This document shows positions 54,062 to 62,033 of a stretch of 64,000 nucleotides of DNA, piece after piece. Below the pieces are notes generated by a model. That model ran no database searches. It was not told the origin of the DNA and worked only from the letters and a program-made list of their open reading frames with translations. Source of the DNA: a bacterium. Its GTDB lineage: Bacteria; UBP6; UBA1177. Numbering within the stretch: the stretch's first letter is position 1; the number at the start of each line of letters is the position of its first letter. Location of the stretch: the NCBI GenBank assembly GCA_017961325.1, contig JAGCXM010000018.1, positions 1 through 64,000 of the forward strand, in the 5' to 3' direction. The translations under genes were made by a program, and so were the position numbers.

Positions 54062-55420
54062 CTACTTTTTCTCCAAAACGATTACACCTTCAAGCAATTT
54101 ATCAACATGCTCTTTTTGCTGAGGGCTTGTTTTTAAATAACGGGCTTTTCTGATTTCCTGTACAGAAAAACCGATATCTTCTGCAATAGAAGCACAAATA
54201 TCAAGAGTTTTTATCTCCACATTAAAATATGCAGAGTTTGAAACATTAAAATAAACCTTCCCGCCTTTTCGCATTTTTTTGTACAACTCTTTAAAAAGAG
54301 TATCCATATCTACAAAATAAAGACGAATCATATCTATTATGGAAGGGTTCCATAAAGTGAAATTTTTCGCAGACTTATCCAATCTCTTTAAAGTAGATTT
54401 AAGAAGTGAATTTTTTATGTCAGCATTATCATGCCAATGAATCTGAACATGTGAACGAAAGGTGTGTTCTCTCAGATTTTGGATCTGAGCATTATCTTTA
54501 GTAAATCCCAAAGTTTTCAGCTCGAGCATATAAGTGTCTGTATAGTCACGTGAATTAAGATACGGAGGCGAAGTGATTACCAAGTCGATGGAATTGTCTT
54601 CGACTTTTTCATTTATGGCAAAACGAGAATCTGAATTGAAAAGAAAGCTTTTGTTTTTCTGAGAAAATTCTACATTCGGCTTGAATGAATTTTTTATATC
54701 TTCCAATAGCTCATCTGTTACTTTTTTATCAAATTTTGTAAAGACATCTTCCTTAGTCAGCTTTATTGAAGTCCAATTTTTTTTATATGAAAGGCATTTT
54801 CCGTTTCTATATAAGTTCGAGACATCAAGCAATATCGCAGCTAATGCTATCGTAAATAAATCTTTATAAATTTCCTCATTTATTGCATCGATTGCGATTT
54901 TAAGTTTTTTTACCGCCAGACCGACTTCATTGTCATAATTCCATTTTTTGCTTTTGTCTGACTGATATAAAGTCGGAAAAACAGAAGAATCCAAGTTGGT
55001 GTCATTTAATTTATTCCGGGTGTTTTTTATGCTTGCAAACCAATAATTTGCTCGTTCATAAGTATATTCGGTTTCAAGTTTCACTTTGCCAATCAAATAC
55101 ATGAGAGGATTTATTTCGAATGAGTAGCATTTTATTCCAAGATTCTGTAATTCAAGAGCGGTTGTTCCACTACCGGAAAATGGTTCCAGACAACATTCTA
55201 TTTTTTGTTCTTTATTTTCATCTATTATTGATTGAATAAATTCTTTTGAGTAACCTTCAACAAAAGGATACCATCGATGGATCGGTTCCTGTTTATTCTT
55301 ATTAAACTGCATGATACGCCCGTAAGTATCCGTAAAATCTGCATAGTTATATTTTAACGCATCATTTGACATACACTGGTCAAAACGGTTATAACCACAT
55401 GAATCTTGCATTTTGCACAT
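54062..55420 (-). CDS. DNA methyltransferase (N6-adenine or N4-cytosine type)
   Basis: 452 residues. SAM-binding motif I EPFSGSGTTALE (about 79-90) and catalytic motif IV TSPPYLNSRDYTD (about 283-295), with about 190 residues between them holding a target-recognition-like helical region. The SPPY tetrad marks an exocyclic amino-methyltransferase. The Cys-rich N-terminus (MCKMQDSCGYNRFDQC) may be a leader; the Met at residue 17 is a later possible start. It is first in a four-gene AT-rich operon with the ABC ATPase, middle component and nuclease, so it may protect host DNA from that nuclease. Confidence 0.87.
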   Translation of the reverse strand: MCKMQDSCGYNRFDQCMSNDALKYNYADFTDTYGRIMQFNKNKQEPIHRWYPFVEGYSKEFIQSIIDENKEQKIECCLEPFSGSGTTALELQNLGIKCYSFEINPLMYLIGKVKLETEYTYERANYWFASIKNTRNKLNDTNLDSSVFPTLYQSDKSKKWNYDNEVGLAVKKLKIAIDAINEEIYKDLFTIALAAILLDVSNLYRNGKCLSYKKNWTSIKLTKEDVFTKFDKKVTDELLEDIKNSFKPNVEFSQKNKSFLFNSDSRFAINEKVEDNSIDLVITSPPYLNSRDYTDTYMLELKTLGFTKDNAQIQNLREHTFRSHVQIHWHDNADIKNSLLKSTLKRLDKSAKNFTLWNPSIIDMIRLYFVDMDTLFKELYKKMRKGGKVYFNVSNSAYFNVEIKTLDICASIAEDIGFSVQEIRKARYLKTSPQQKEHVDKLLEGVIVLEKK

Positions 55421-55743
55421 CGAATAGTGTCAAAAAAACAACTTTTTATCAAGGAAGCTGCTTGCCCACCAAAAAACGTCGAATAAATTAAGGCAAAAAA
55501 ACGAAAAAGTATATTTATTTTTTATCAGAAATCAAAGATTCTTGTTTTATGAAACATTTCTGCACGACGGAAATTCTGAAATTTTTTCCGCGGAAAGAAA
55601 CAATTTCATTCTCGGAAATTTCTGCTGAAAGAATTTCGCGTTCTTTTTTTCACAGAAATCTTGCGCAAAAAAGATTGTTTTTGTGCGCCGTGCGGCGGCT
55701 TCGTTTTTGAAGTCACATTGTGACCTCAAAAAATAAATTGCCC

Positions 55744-55806
55744 GCTTCAAACTATGTGCTTGAAAGTGCGAACTTTGCACTGATAACATCCTAAAACTTG
55801 AATTTT
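55744..55806. repeat. Direct repeat copy A (about 60 bp, internal dyad)
   Basis: Begins GCTTCAAACTATGTGCTT and continues ...AACTTTGCACTGATA... to ...ACTTGAATTT. It matches copy C at 57853-57915 over the whole length and copy B at 57778-57818 over 41 bp. The central dyad (GTGCTT/AAGTGC) uses G.T pairs, whereas in B and C it is GCGCTT/AAGCGC. Confidence 0.8.
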
Positions 55807-55831
55807 GATAAAATAATGATAAAATGATGAT
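55806..55831 (+). promoter_or_regulatory. Likely operator/promoter of the Phd/RelE pair
   Basis: Tandem copies of TGATAAAAT(A/G)A (about 55806-55831) lie 25-50 bp before the antitoxin start, a usual place for autorepression by Phd/YefM proteins. Confidence 0.4.
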
Positions 55832-55854
55832 AGTTTTTTGTTTTTTAGGAGGAA

Positions 55855-56121
55855 ATGATGCAAATTCGCCCGGTTTCAGATCTACGCAACAAATTCTCTG
55901 ACATAGAGAGTTTGGTTTTTTCAAGGAAAGAGCCGGTTTTTCTGACAAAAAACGGCTACGGTTCTATGGTGGTGATGAGTCTCGACATGTACGAAAGCCT
56001 TACCGAAAATATCGAGGCAAAACTTGATGCTGCGGATATTCAGGCAGAAGAGACTCCAGAACGCCTCTCCCACGATGAAGTTTTTAGTGCTGTCCGCGCA
56101 CACATCGGGGCAAATAAATGA
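55855..56121 (+). CDS. Phd/YefM-family antitoxin
   Basis: 88 residues (ATG 55855 or 55858 after AGGAGG). The typical N-terminus MQIRPVSDLRNKFSDIESLV and LTKNGYGSMVVMSLDMYESL form the Phd/YefM DNA-binding fold; the C-terminal helix (SHDEVFSAVRAHI) would block the toxin. It overlaps the toxin start by 4 bp (ATGA). Confidence 0.92.
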   Translation: MMQIRPVSDLRNKFSDIESLVFSRKEPVFLTKNGYGSMVVMSLDMYESLTENIEAKLDAADIQAEETPERLSHDEVFSAVRAHIGANK

Positions 56122-56423
56122 GCTACAAGTTACGCTATCTTCCGTTGGCAAAAGAAGATCTGATCAATATAGTTGATTATATTCAAAATACCCTTTTAAG
56201 CCCGATCGCCGCAGAAAATACCGTTTCAAGAATTGAAAAAGCGATCCTTAAACGTTTGGAAAACCCTGAATCTTTCGCAGTTTGTCCGTCATCAAAAGAA
56301 CGAAAGCATCCATACCGAAGAATCAATGTAAAAAATTATACCGTGTGGTATGTGGTCATTGATGATATCATGGAAGTTAGAAGAATTCTTTATTCCGGGC
56401 GTAACGAGAAAAGATTGTTGTAA
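56118..56423 (+). CDS. RelE/ParE-family toxin
   Basis: 101 residues. The pattern YKLRYLPLAKEDLINIVDYIQNTL, RRINVKNYTVWYVVIDD and VEVRRILYSGRN-like C-terminus is that of the RelE/ParE superfamily; the AxxDLxxIxxYI helix is closer to ParE. Target (mRNA at the ribosome or gyrase) cannot be decided by eye. Encoded with a Phd-type antitoxin and bracketed by direct repeats. Confidence 0.92.
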   Translation: MSYKLRYLPLAKEDLINIVDYIQNTLLSPIAAENTVSRIEKAILKRLENPESFAVCPSSKERKHPYRRINVKNYTVWYVVIDDIMEVRRILYSGRNEKRLL

Positions 56424-56457
56424 AGACGGAACGAGCTGAAAATCTGTTTTTGTTTAC

Positions 56458-57768
56458 CTACAGCTCGATGCTGTTTTTATCCAGCAGGAACGGAATTACG
56501 CCGATATAAATGATCCCGTTTTCGTCAACGCTTCTTTTTCTGTTTCCGTTCTCAACGACGATTTTTTTGAAAAAGTCCCCGCTGTTTAGGAGCGGCTTGA
56601 TCTCCTGCAGTTTTTTTTCTTCGTTTTCGATGCTGAATGCCGACTGGACGTAGGTTTTGCTGAATCCGTGGTTGACTATGAAATCAATTTCAAGTTTTGT
56701 CCTTTTCTGAACTCTGTTTTCGCTCTTTGAAACTTCGACGACACCGACATCAACGGAATATCCGCGTGAAACAAGCTCGTTGTATATGATATTTTCCATT
56801 ATGTGCGTTCGTTCCTGCTGGCGGAAGTTGAGTTTTGCGTTTCTTATGCCGATGTCAGTTGCATAGTATTTTACAGGAAAGTCGAGATATTTTTTGCCTT
56901 TGATGTCGTAACGGAGGGCTTTTCTGATGATGAAAGAGTCTTCTAGATACTCAAGATATTTTTTGACGGTATGGTCTGACAATTTTAAATTGTTTAATGA
57001 ATTCAGAGTGTTGGTCAGTTTGTGAGGATTCGAGAGAGAACCCGTTGCGGAAAAAATCACATCGATAAGTCCGTTCAAAGCAGCCTCTCCGTCCAGATTG
57101 TAGCGCTCGGCAATATCCTTCAGATAAATATGTGAGAAAAGCTTTTTAAGATAGTCCGCTTTTCCCTTTTCAGTTTCTTCAAGAACGGCGAGAGGCATAC
57201 CGCCGAATGTCAGGTATTCTTCCCATGCATCCGATTTCTCGAGACCGCAGTATTCATAATATTCACTGAAACTTAAAGGGAAAAGATTGATTTCTGTTCC
57301 TCTGCCTCTGAAATTCGTGGCGACATCCTTCGAGAGAGTCCTGGAATTGCTTCCGGTGACATAAATATCAAGATTTTCTCTGGACATGAGATCATTCAGG
57401 ACATCGTAGAAAGTTGTGTAGAGCATCATTTGATCGTCTTCGGCGACTTTCGAGGCATCTATATCCTTTTTGATTTTGTATGAGAGCTGGATTTCATCAA
57501 TGAAAATGTAAAAATCTTCGGTATTGTTGATTTTTGAAAGAATGTATTTGTATAAATTCTCAGGATTACGCAACTCTTCAAAAGCCATTTTGTCCAAAGC
57601 GATCTGAATTATATGGCAGTCATCCACACCTTCAGAATTCAGGTATTCTTTAAAGATTTTGAAAAGCAGGTATGACTTGCCGCATCTGCGAAGTCCTGTG
57701 ATTATTTTTACAAAGCCGTTTTTCCTCTTTGAAATCAACTGGTTAAGGTAAGAATTTCTTTTTATCAT
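56458..57768 (-). CDS. AAA ATPase with DUF4143 domain (second of two)
   Basis: 436 residues. Walker A GLRRCGKSYLLF (about 25-36), Walker B FYIFIDEIQL, sensor VTGSNSRTLS, then the DUF4143 C-terminus with RNAKLNFRQQERTHIMENIIYNELVSRGYSV and LEIDFIVNHG. It differs from the 39737-40942 protein in length and detail, so it is not a recent duplicate. GGAGGTC precedes ATG 57768. It lies between repeat copies A and B and probably travels with the Phd/RelE pair. Confidence 0.9.
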   Translation of the reverse strand: MIKRNSYLNQLISKRKNGFVKIITGLRRCGKSYLLFKIFKEYLNSEGVDDCHIIQIALDKMAFEELRNPENLYKYILSKINNTEDFYIFIDEIQLSYKIKKDIDASKVAEDDQMMLYTTFYDVLNDLMSRENLDIYVTGSNSRTLSKDVATNFRGRGTEINLFPLSFSEYYEYCGLEKSDAWEEYLTFGGMPLAVLEETEKGKADYLKKLFSHIYLKDIAERYNLDGEAALNGLIDVIFSATGSLSNPHKLTNTLNSLNNLKLSDHTVKKYLEYLEDSFIIRKALRYDIKGKKYLDFPVKYYATDIGIRNAKLNFRQQERTHIMENIIYNELVSRGYSVDVGVVEVSKSENRVQKRTKLEIDFIVNHGFSKTYVQSAFSIENEEKKLQEIKPLLNSGDFFKKIVVENGNRKRSVDENGIIYIGVIPFLLDKNSIEL

Positions 57769-57777
57769 TTGACCTCC

Positions 57778-57915
57778 GCTTCAAACTATGCGCTTTAAAG
57801 CGCCAACTTTGCACCAATAATATATCTATAATTATTAGATTTTCAAGATAATGCTTTAAACTACGCGCTTAAAAGCGCAAACTTTGCACTGACATGTATC
57901 AAAAGCTTGAATTTA
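57778..57915. repeat. Direct repeat copies B and C
   Basis: Copy B is 57778-57818 and copy C 57853-57915, both starting GCTT(C/T)AAACTA(T/C)GCGCTT and containing AACTTTGCAC. B holds a perfect 14-bp palindrome GCGCTTTAAAGCGC. C extends to the region beside the small APE lipoprotein gene, as does copy A at the far end of the cassette. Confidence 0.8.
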
Positions 57916-57922
57916 TCTTCAG

Positions 57923-58117
57923 TTACAGATCTTCCAGCGCCTTCTTTTCCTTTTCTTCGGCTGCTTTGACTGCGTCGTTGAGCTTCTTCTGCGCTTCATC
58001 TTTCATTTCGATCATTTTCTGAGCTTCGGTTGCGGGTGTAGGCGGCTGCTTTCCGCATGAGGATATGATAAGGGAAAACAAAAGAACGAAAATAAGCGCG
58101 ATAGATGATCTTTTCAT
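57923..58117 (-). CDS. Small lipoprotein at the end of the APE-like block
   Basis: 64 residues. Signal peptide with lipobox (LIISSC, Cys about 21) and a mature part of about 43 residues that is a single Ala/Glu/Lys-rich helix (EMKDEAQKKLNDAVKAAEEK). AGGAG precedes the ATG. It follows the thioesterase gene by 12 bp. Function unknown; it resembles small periplasmic spacer lipoproteins. Confidence 0.75.
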   Translation of the reverse strand: MKRSSIALIFVLLFSLIISSCGKQPPTPATEAQKMIEMKDEAQKKLNDAVKAAEEKEKKALEDL

Positions 58118-58129
58118 TTTTTTCTCCTG

Positions 58130-58567
58130 TCAGGCATGGTCGTTGTTATTAGAAATTATCGCTTTGACTTTGTTTACGAATACTTCGGGGCAGGAGAATT
58201 CCGATTCCATTTTTTTGATGTTGAAAGCCATCTGGGTGCTTTCTGCTTTTGTCGTGAGCTCTCCTTTTTCATTGAAGATTTCGTATTTTATTTTGATCAT
58301 GTTCTCGTATTCGACAAGGCTTGAGACTATTTTAGCGTGCTCTCCGAAAGTGAGCGGCTTTATGTATCTCACTTTGATGTCGGTCACGGGGAAGGCGTAG
58401 CCCGATTTCACCATTTCGTTGTAGTTGTAGCCGATTTTGTCGAGCAGGGCGCAGCGTCCGGTCTCCATATATTTCACATAGTTTCCGTGCCATACGACAT
58501 TCATCGGGTCGAGGTCGAAAAAGGCGACCTGGAATTCAGTTGTTTCGGAGCAGTAGATCTTATCCAT
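58130..58567 (-). CDS. Acyl thioesterase of the APE-like locus (4HBT fold)
   Basis: About 145 residues from ATG 58567 (GGAGGTGAAA). Hotdog thioesterase with VAFFDLDPMNVVWHGNYVKYMETGR, carrying the catalytic Asp, and IKVRYIKPLTFGE, as in YbgC/FadM-like proteins and the thioesterases of aryl-polyene loci (ApeK type). It may release or edit acyl-ACP intermediates. It overlaps the acyltransferase gene by 8 bp. Confidence 0.88.
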   Translation of the reverse strand: MDKIYCSETTEFQVAFFDLDPMNVVWHGNYVKYMETGRCALLDKIGYNYNEMVKSGYAFPVTDIKVRYIKPLTFGEHAKIVSSLVEYENMIKIKYEIFNEKGELTTKAESTQMAFNIKKMESEFSCPEVFVNKVKAIISNNNDHA

Positions 58568-59534
58568 TTTCACCTCCGTTTTTTTGCCAGAAATCAAAGA
58601 AATTATACCACTGATACGGGTATTTTATGCAGTATTTTTCAAGAGTTGTGACGTATTCGCCGCAGAGTTCCTCAATTCTTTTTTTGGTTTCGGCTCTGCC
58701 GCAGCTGAAACCGGTTTTCGCTTTCTCGACAAACATATTGTTTCTGGGAAAAAGTGCCGCGCTTTTTGTGCGAAGGCCGAAAACGAAATATACGGGAGCT
58801 TTGAGAAGCGAGGCAATAAGGAATACTCCGTAGGGAAATTCGGCCGTTTTTCCTAAAAAATCGTGCTCAATGAAGCGTTTTCCGCTGTGTGCCGAGGTCC
58901 TGTCGCCCGTGATCACGACCAGTCCTCCGTTTTCGACCTCATTCTGCAGCGCGAATATAGTCTCCGGGCCTATCGAATCAGGGTCGATGACGTTTGTCAC
59001 GACTTCTGGGTTTATCTCTTTCAAAGTGTTGTTGAACTGACTCGTCACTTTCATCGACATGATCGTGGTGACGCTTATTTTTTTGGAAACTCCGGTTTCG
59101 CAGAAACTCGAAAGGCTGCGCATGAGCTCGATGTTTCCGAGGTGCGAGCCGATTAAATAGGCTCCTTTGCCGCTTTCAAGAAGTGAAATCAGCTCCTGAA
59201 GATCGTCATCGTGCTTTATCAGATTTTTGTATTTGGTTTTTCCGAGCCACCCCTCCATTTTTTCGACTACTGAAAGGGCGAACGAGAGAATTGTGAGGTA
59301 TGGATTTATCTTTTCCGGAGTTTCGCCGTTTGTGTAAAGCTGCATCTGTTTTTGAAAGTTTTCAACATGTTTGCGAGCACTTTTTGCGCAGAGAAAAAAG
59401 AAAAAACTTACAGGAATTACGATAAGATGAACTAAAAACGCGGGTAGAAACTTTATCAGAAGCAGCGTGAATTTAAGCGGTCTGCTGGTGGAAACAACTT
59501 CCTGACTGTCACTCCAGTGCCCGTTTCCGCTCAT
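58560..59534 (-). CDS. LPLAT/HtrB-like acyltransferase of the APE-like locus
   Basis: 324 residues. One N-terminal TM segment (LLLIKFLPAFLVHLIVIPVSFFFFLC) and an acyltransferase fold with GAYLIGSHLGNIELMRSL (HX4E motif, about 129-146), then ITGDRTSAHSGKRF and EFPYGVFLIASLLKAPVYFVF. The GHWSDSQE N-terminus and the YPYQWYNFFDFW C-terminus are shared by the acyltransferases of APE loci. It is predicted to attach a fatty acid to the membrane anchor of the product. Confidence 0.88.
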   Translation of the reverse strand: MSGNGHWSDSQEVVSTSRPLKFTLLLIKFLPAFLVHLIVIPVSFFFFLCAKSARKHVENFQKQMQLYTNGETPEKINPYLTILSFALSVVEKMEGWLGKTKYKNLIKHDDDLQELISLLESGKGAYLIGSHLGNIELMRSLSSFCETGVSKKISVTTIMSMKVTSQFNNTLKEINPEVVTNVIDPDSIGPETIFALQNEVENGGLVVITGDRTSAHSGKRFIEHDFLGKTAEFPYGVFLIASLLKAPVYFVFGLRTKSAALFPRNNMFVEKAKTGFSCGRAETKKRIEELCGEYVTTLEKYCIKYPYQWYNFFDFWQKNGGENG

Positions 59535-60280
59535 TTTTTTCTCGTAAGTGAATGGTAAATTATAACCGGAAGTCTCGGAATCATTCCGAGGTAAAGGCGT
59601 GTGTAAGTCTCTGAAATTCCTGCATTATCCCAGAATAAGCGGAAGTTTGAGATGCCATCAGTGGGGTATGAAATTTTCACAGGTTCCGAGATTATCGGCA
59701 CGTTCGCCCAGAAAAGGCGCACTAAAATTTCGATGTCAAAACCCATTCTTTTATTGATGTAAAGCGTGCGTTTTAAAGTTCTCACGAAAGGGGCGACAGG
59801 ATAAATGCGGAAACCGACCATAGCATCTTTTATCAAGCGCGAAAGTGTGACGATGTGGATCCACATATTTGCGAATTCACGCCCTTTGACGCGGCTTTTC
59901 GGCGCATTTTCATCGTATTCCGGGCATCCGCAGATGACAGAATCGGGATTTTCGCGCGAAAGTTCAAGAAAGCGCGGGATTTTCGAAGTGTCGTGCTGGC
60001 CGTCGGAGTCAAGCTGGAAAACGTGCGTGAGCCCCATTTCTGCAGCTTTGAGAACACCCGTTGATACAGCTGCTCCTTTGCCGCCGTTTTTTTCTCTGAC
60101 TACTAAAACCGCATTTCTGCAACCATTAACTGCTTCTTTTATAAGTCTTTGATTTTCTTCATCGTTTCCGTCATCGACTGCGATTATCGGAAAGTCGTAT
60201 TTTTCAAGTTCCGTCAGAACGCCTTTCAAGGCCTCTCCGTGCCTGAAAACCGGGATGACAAAGCCTAATTTTTGTTCCAT
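59531..60280 (-). CDS. Family 2 glycosyltransferase of the APE-like locus
   Basis: 249 residues. GT-A fold: GFVIPVFRHGEAL, the nucleotide-binding VDDGNDEENQ, KNGGKGAAVSTGVLKA, the DxD-type LDSDGQHD and GFRIYPV with MGFDIEILVR. It resembles dolichol-phosphate-mannose-synthase-like enzymes. In APE loci such a protein may add the head-group sugar. Overlaps the acyltransferase by 4 bp and abuts the dehydratase gene. Confidence 0.9.
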   Translation of the reverse strand: MEQKLGFVIPVFRHGEALKGVLTELEKYDFPIIAVDDGNDEENQRLIKEAVNGCRNAVLVVREKNGGKGAAVSTGVLKAAEMGLTHVFQLDSDGQHDTSKIPRFLELSRENPDSVICGCPEYDENAPKSRVKGREFANMWIHIVTLSRLIKDAMVGFRIYPVAPFVRTLKRTLYINKRMGFDIEILVRLFWANVPIISEPVKISYPTDGISNFRLFWDNAGISETYTRLYLGMIPRLPVIIYHSLTRKK

Positions 60281-60648
60281 TACGCCTCATGAACTTCAAA
60301 AGTGCCGGTCGAATAGACCATTTTCTGCAGTGTAAAGTCTGAAATCGTGTAGGTGAGTGCAGGTTTAGAGCAGTCGTATTTCATTTCGAGAAGCGCAACT
60401 GTACCCGGAAGGATAGGGGATGAGAATTTTATCCGCCTGATGTTGGGGACAAAGCGTTTTGTGCCGAAATAAATTCCGGCGAGTCTTGTCACGATTTCAA
60501 ACTGCGCTACAGCCGGGAGAAGCTTGAACTCAGGGAAGTGACCGTCAAAGAAATCGGATTCTTCCTTAATATTGAGTTTTAAGATAACATGCTGGTTTTC
60601 TTTGAGAATTTCCTGCTCAACAACTATGCCGTGAAGATTTTTTTCCAT
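60280..60648 (-). CDS. Hotdog 3-hydroxyacyl-ACP dehydratase of the APE-like locus
   Basis: 122 residues. FabA/FabZ-like DFFDGHFPEFKLLPAVAQFE with the catalytic His. The region after the His (LLPAVAQFE) replaces the usual PG.L..E, as in ApeI-type dehydratases. It is separate from the housekeeping fabZ at 13564. Its ends meet the neighbouring genes with one-base overlaps. Confidence 0.88.
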   Translation of the reverse strand: MEKNLHGIVVEQEILKENQHVILKLNIKEESDFFDGHFPEFKLLPAVAQFEIVTRLAGIYFGTKRFVPNIRRIKFSSPILPGTVALLEMKYDCSKPALTYTISDFTLQKMVYSTGTFEVHEA

Positions 60649-62033
60649 TATTTCACCTCAAACAGAGCTGCGATTTCTTCTTTGTGCTTTTTCCCCTGAA
60701 TGTCGGCCGGAAGTTTATCCAAAAAGCGCCATTTTTTGGGAATCACCGTGTTCTCGAAGTAATGCATGAGAAAATCGTGAAAATATCTGTTCAAAACGAG
60801 CTTTTCCTTGCCCGCAAACTGCTCTTTTCCTTTCCGGTTCAGTACTATTGCCGCGGCGAGATACTGCCTGATGTCGTTTGAAAGGGCGATGACTTTGACA
60901 TCTTCGATGAACCCGCTTTCAAGAAGTCTGTTTTCGACTTCGGTAAGCGAGATGCGCTTTTCCTCGATCTTGACGATCGAATCGCTTCTTCCTTTGAGCA
61001 GAAATTTTCCGTTTTCAAGCATTTCAGCCATGTCAGCCGTCGCGAAACCGGCAGGATCCTTGATGTAGGGCGAGATGATCCGCAGGCAGCCGTCGTCACC
61101 GAGCCAGATTTTCGCGTTGTCAAATGGAGTCCAGACGAGCCCGTCTTTATCCTGCATTCTGTATGCAATGCCCGAAGTTTCGGTGCTGCCGTAGACTTCA
61201 AGCGGGTATATTCCGAAAACTTTGTTTGTTTTTACAGCAAGTTCGGGACTCACCGCGCCGCCGCTCGTGAAGAGCCATGGATCGCGCATATTCAGTTTTT
61301 CAACGATCTCGACTGTCCTTTTAAGGAAAGCGGGAGTTGCGACTATCAGATATTTTTCGTCAGTAAGTTCTTCAAATTCTTCAGGAAATTCGATCCTTTT
61401 ACGCCTGAAAGGAGTGCCTGTTGCAAACGGGAGCGAAAAACCGAAAAGAAATCCGAAAATGTGATGCTGGCTCACTGTGGAAACGAACTTTCTTTCGGAA
61501 ATTTTGTCGAGCCACTTCAAGATTATGAAAGCGTTGTCCTCTTCAAATTCCTTCATTCTCTGCGGAACTGCCTTCGGTTTTCCGGTCGAACCCGATGTGA
61601 AGAGGAAAATGCGCGTCGTTTCGCCGTTTATTTCTGGAGTTCTTTCGATATCTTCTTTTGCAGGCTCTTCTGATTTTTCAATAATTTCAGGAATATAGAG
61701 TGAATTCTGAACCTCGGCGTCAGTTAAAAGTTTCATTCCGGGAAGAAGCGCTTCGGCAAGGAAATTTTCTGAAATATTCTGCGTCAGGTGTACTGCTTTC
61801 CGGCACTGGAGAAGAGCGGTGAAAGTGACTCCGAAATACCAGAAATCGCCGCAGTGGAGAATATATGAATCGGTATCTCTGCTTTCAATGAAATGCCTCA
61901 TTTTTGCTGTGTCACGAAGAAAATCCACCCAGGTTTTGAAAACGCCGTCCGACCATTTTCCGTCGTAGCAGACGACCGCGTCTTTTGCTCTGGATGAGGC
62001 TTTGAATTTTGTAATAGGGAAAACTTTTACCAT
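60648..62033 (-). CDS. AMP-dependent acyl/aryl ligase of the APE-like locus
   Basis: 461 residues, ANL fold. P-loop IFLFTSGSTGKPKAVP (about 140-155), VYGSTETSGIAY and the C-terminal GRSDSIVKIEEKRISLTEVE with the hinge Asp and the AMP-binding Lys region. Shorter than typical acyl-CoA synthetases, as usual for APE ligases (ApeH type), which load the starter acid on the ACP. The starter here is unknown; no ammonia-lyase is nearby. It overlaps the COG4648 gene by 7 bp. Confidence 0.9.
   Translation of the reverse strand: MVKVFPITKFKASSRAKDAVVCYDGKWSDGVFKTWVDFLRDTAKMRHFIESRDTDSYILHCGDFWYFGVTFTALLQCRKAVHLTQNISENFLAEALLPGMKLLTDAEVQNSLYIPEIIEKSEEPAKEDIERTPEINGETTRIFLFTSGSTGKPKAVPQRMKEFEEDNAFIILKWLDKISERKFVSTVSQHHIFGFLFGFSLPFATGTPFRRKRIEFPEEFEELTDEKYLIVATPAFLKRTVEIVEKLNMRDPWLFTSGGAVSPELAVKTNKVFGIYPLEVYGSTETSGIAYRMQDKDGLVWTPFDNAKIWLGDDGCLRIISPYIKDPAGFATADMAEMLENGKFLLKGRSDSIVKIEEKRISLTEVENRLLESGFIEDVKVIALSNDIRQYLAAAIVLNRKGKEQFAGKEKLVLNRYFHDFLMHYFENTVIPKKWRFLDKLPADIQGKKHKEEIAALFEVK

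Larger units (their letters stand above)
55421..55854. other. 434-bp gap with hairpins and a repeat copy
   Basis: No gene. It holds AT-rich promoter DNA for the methyltransferase operon (minus), several dyads (GTCACA/TGTGAC near 55713-55725), the first copy of a roughly 60-bp repeat (55744-55806) and the Phd/RelE promoter region with TGATAAAAT direct repeats (about 55806-55831). Confidence 0.6.

Noticed and set aside
55547-55948. 133-aa minus-strand frame upstream of the Phd antitoxin
   Set aside because: It overlaps the antitoxin gene and a repeat/hairpin region, lacks a ribosome site and has no recognisable domain.
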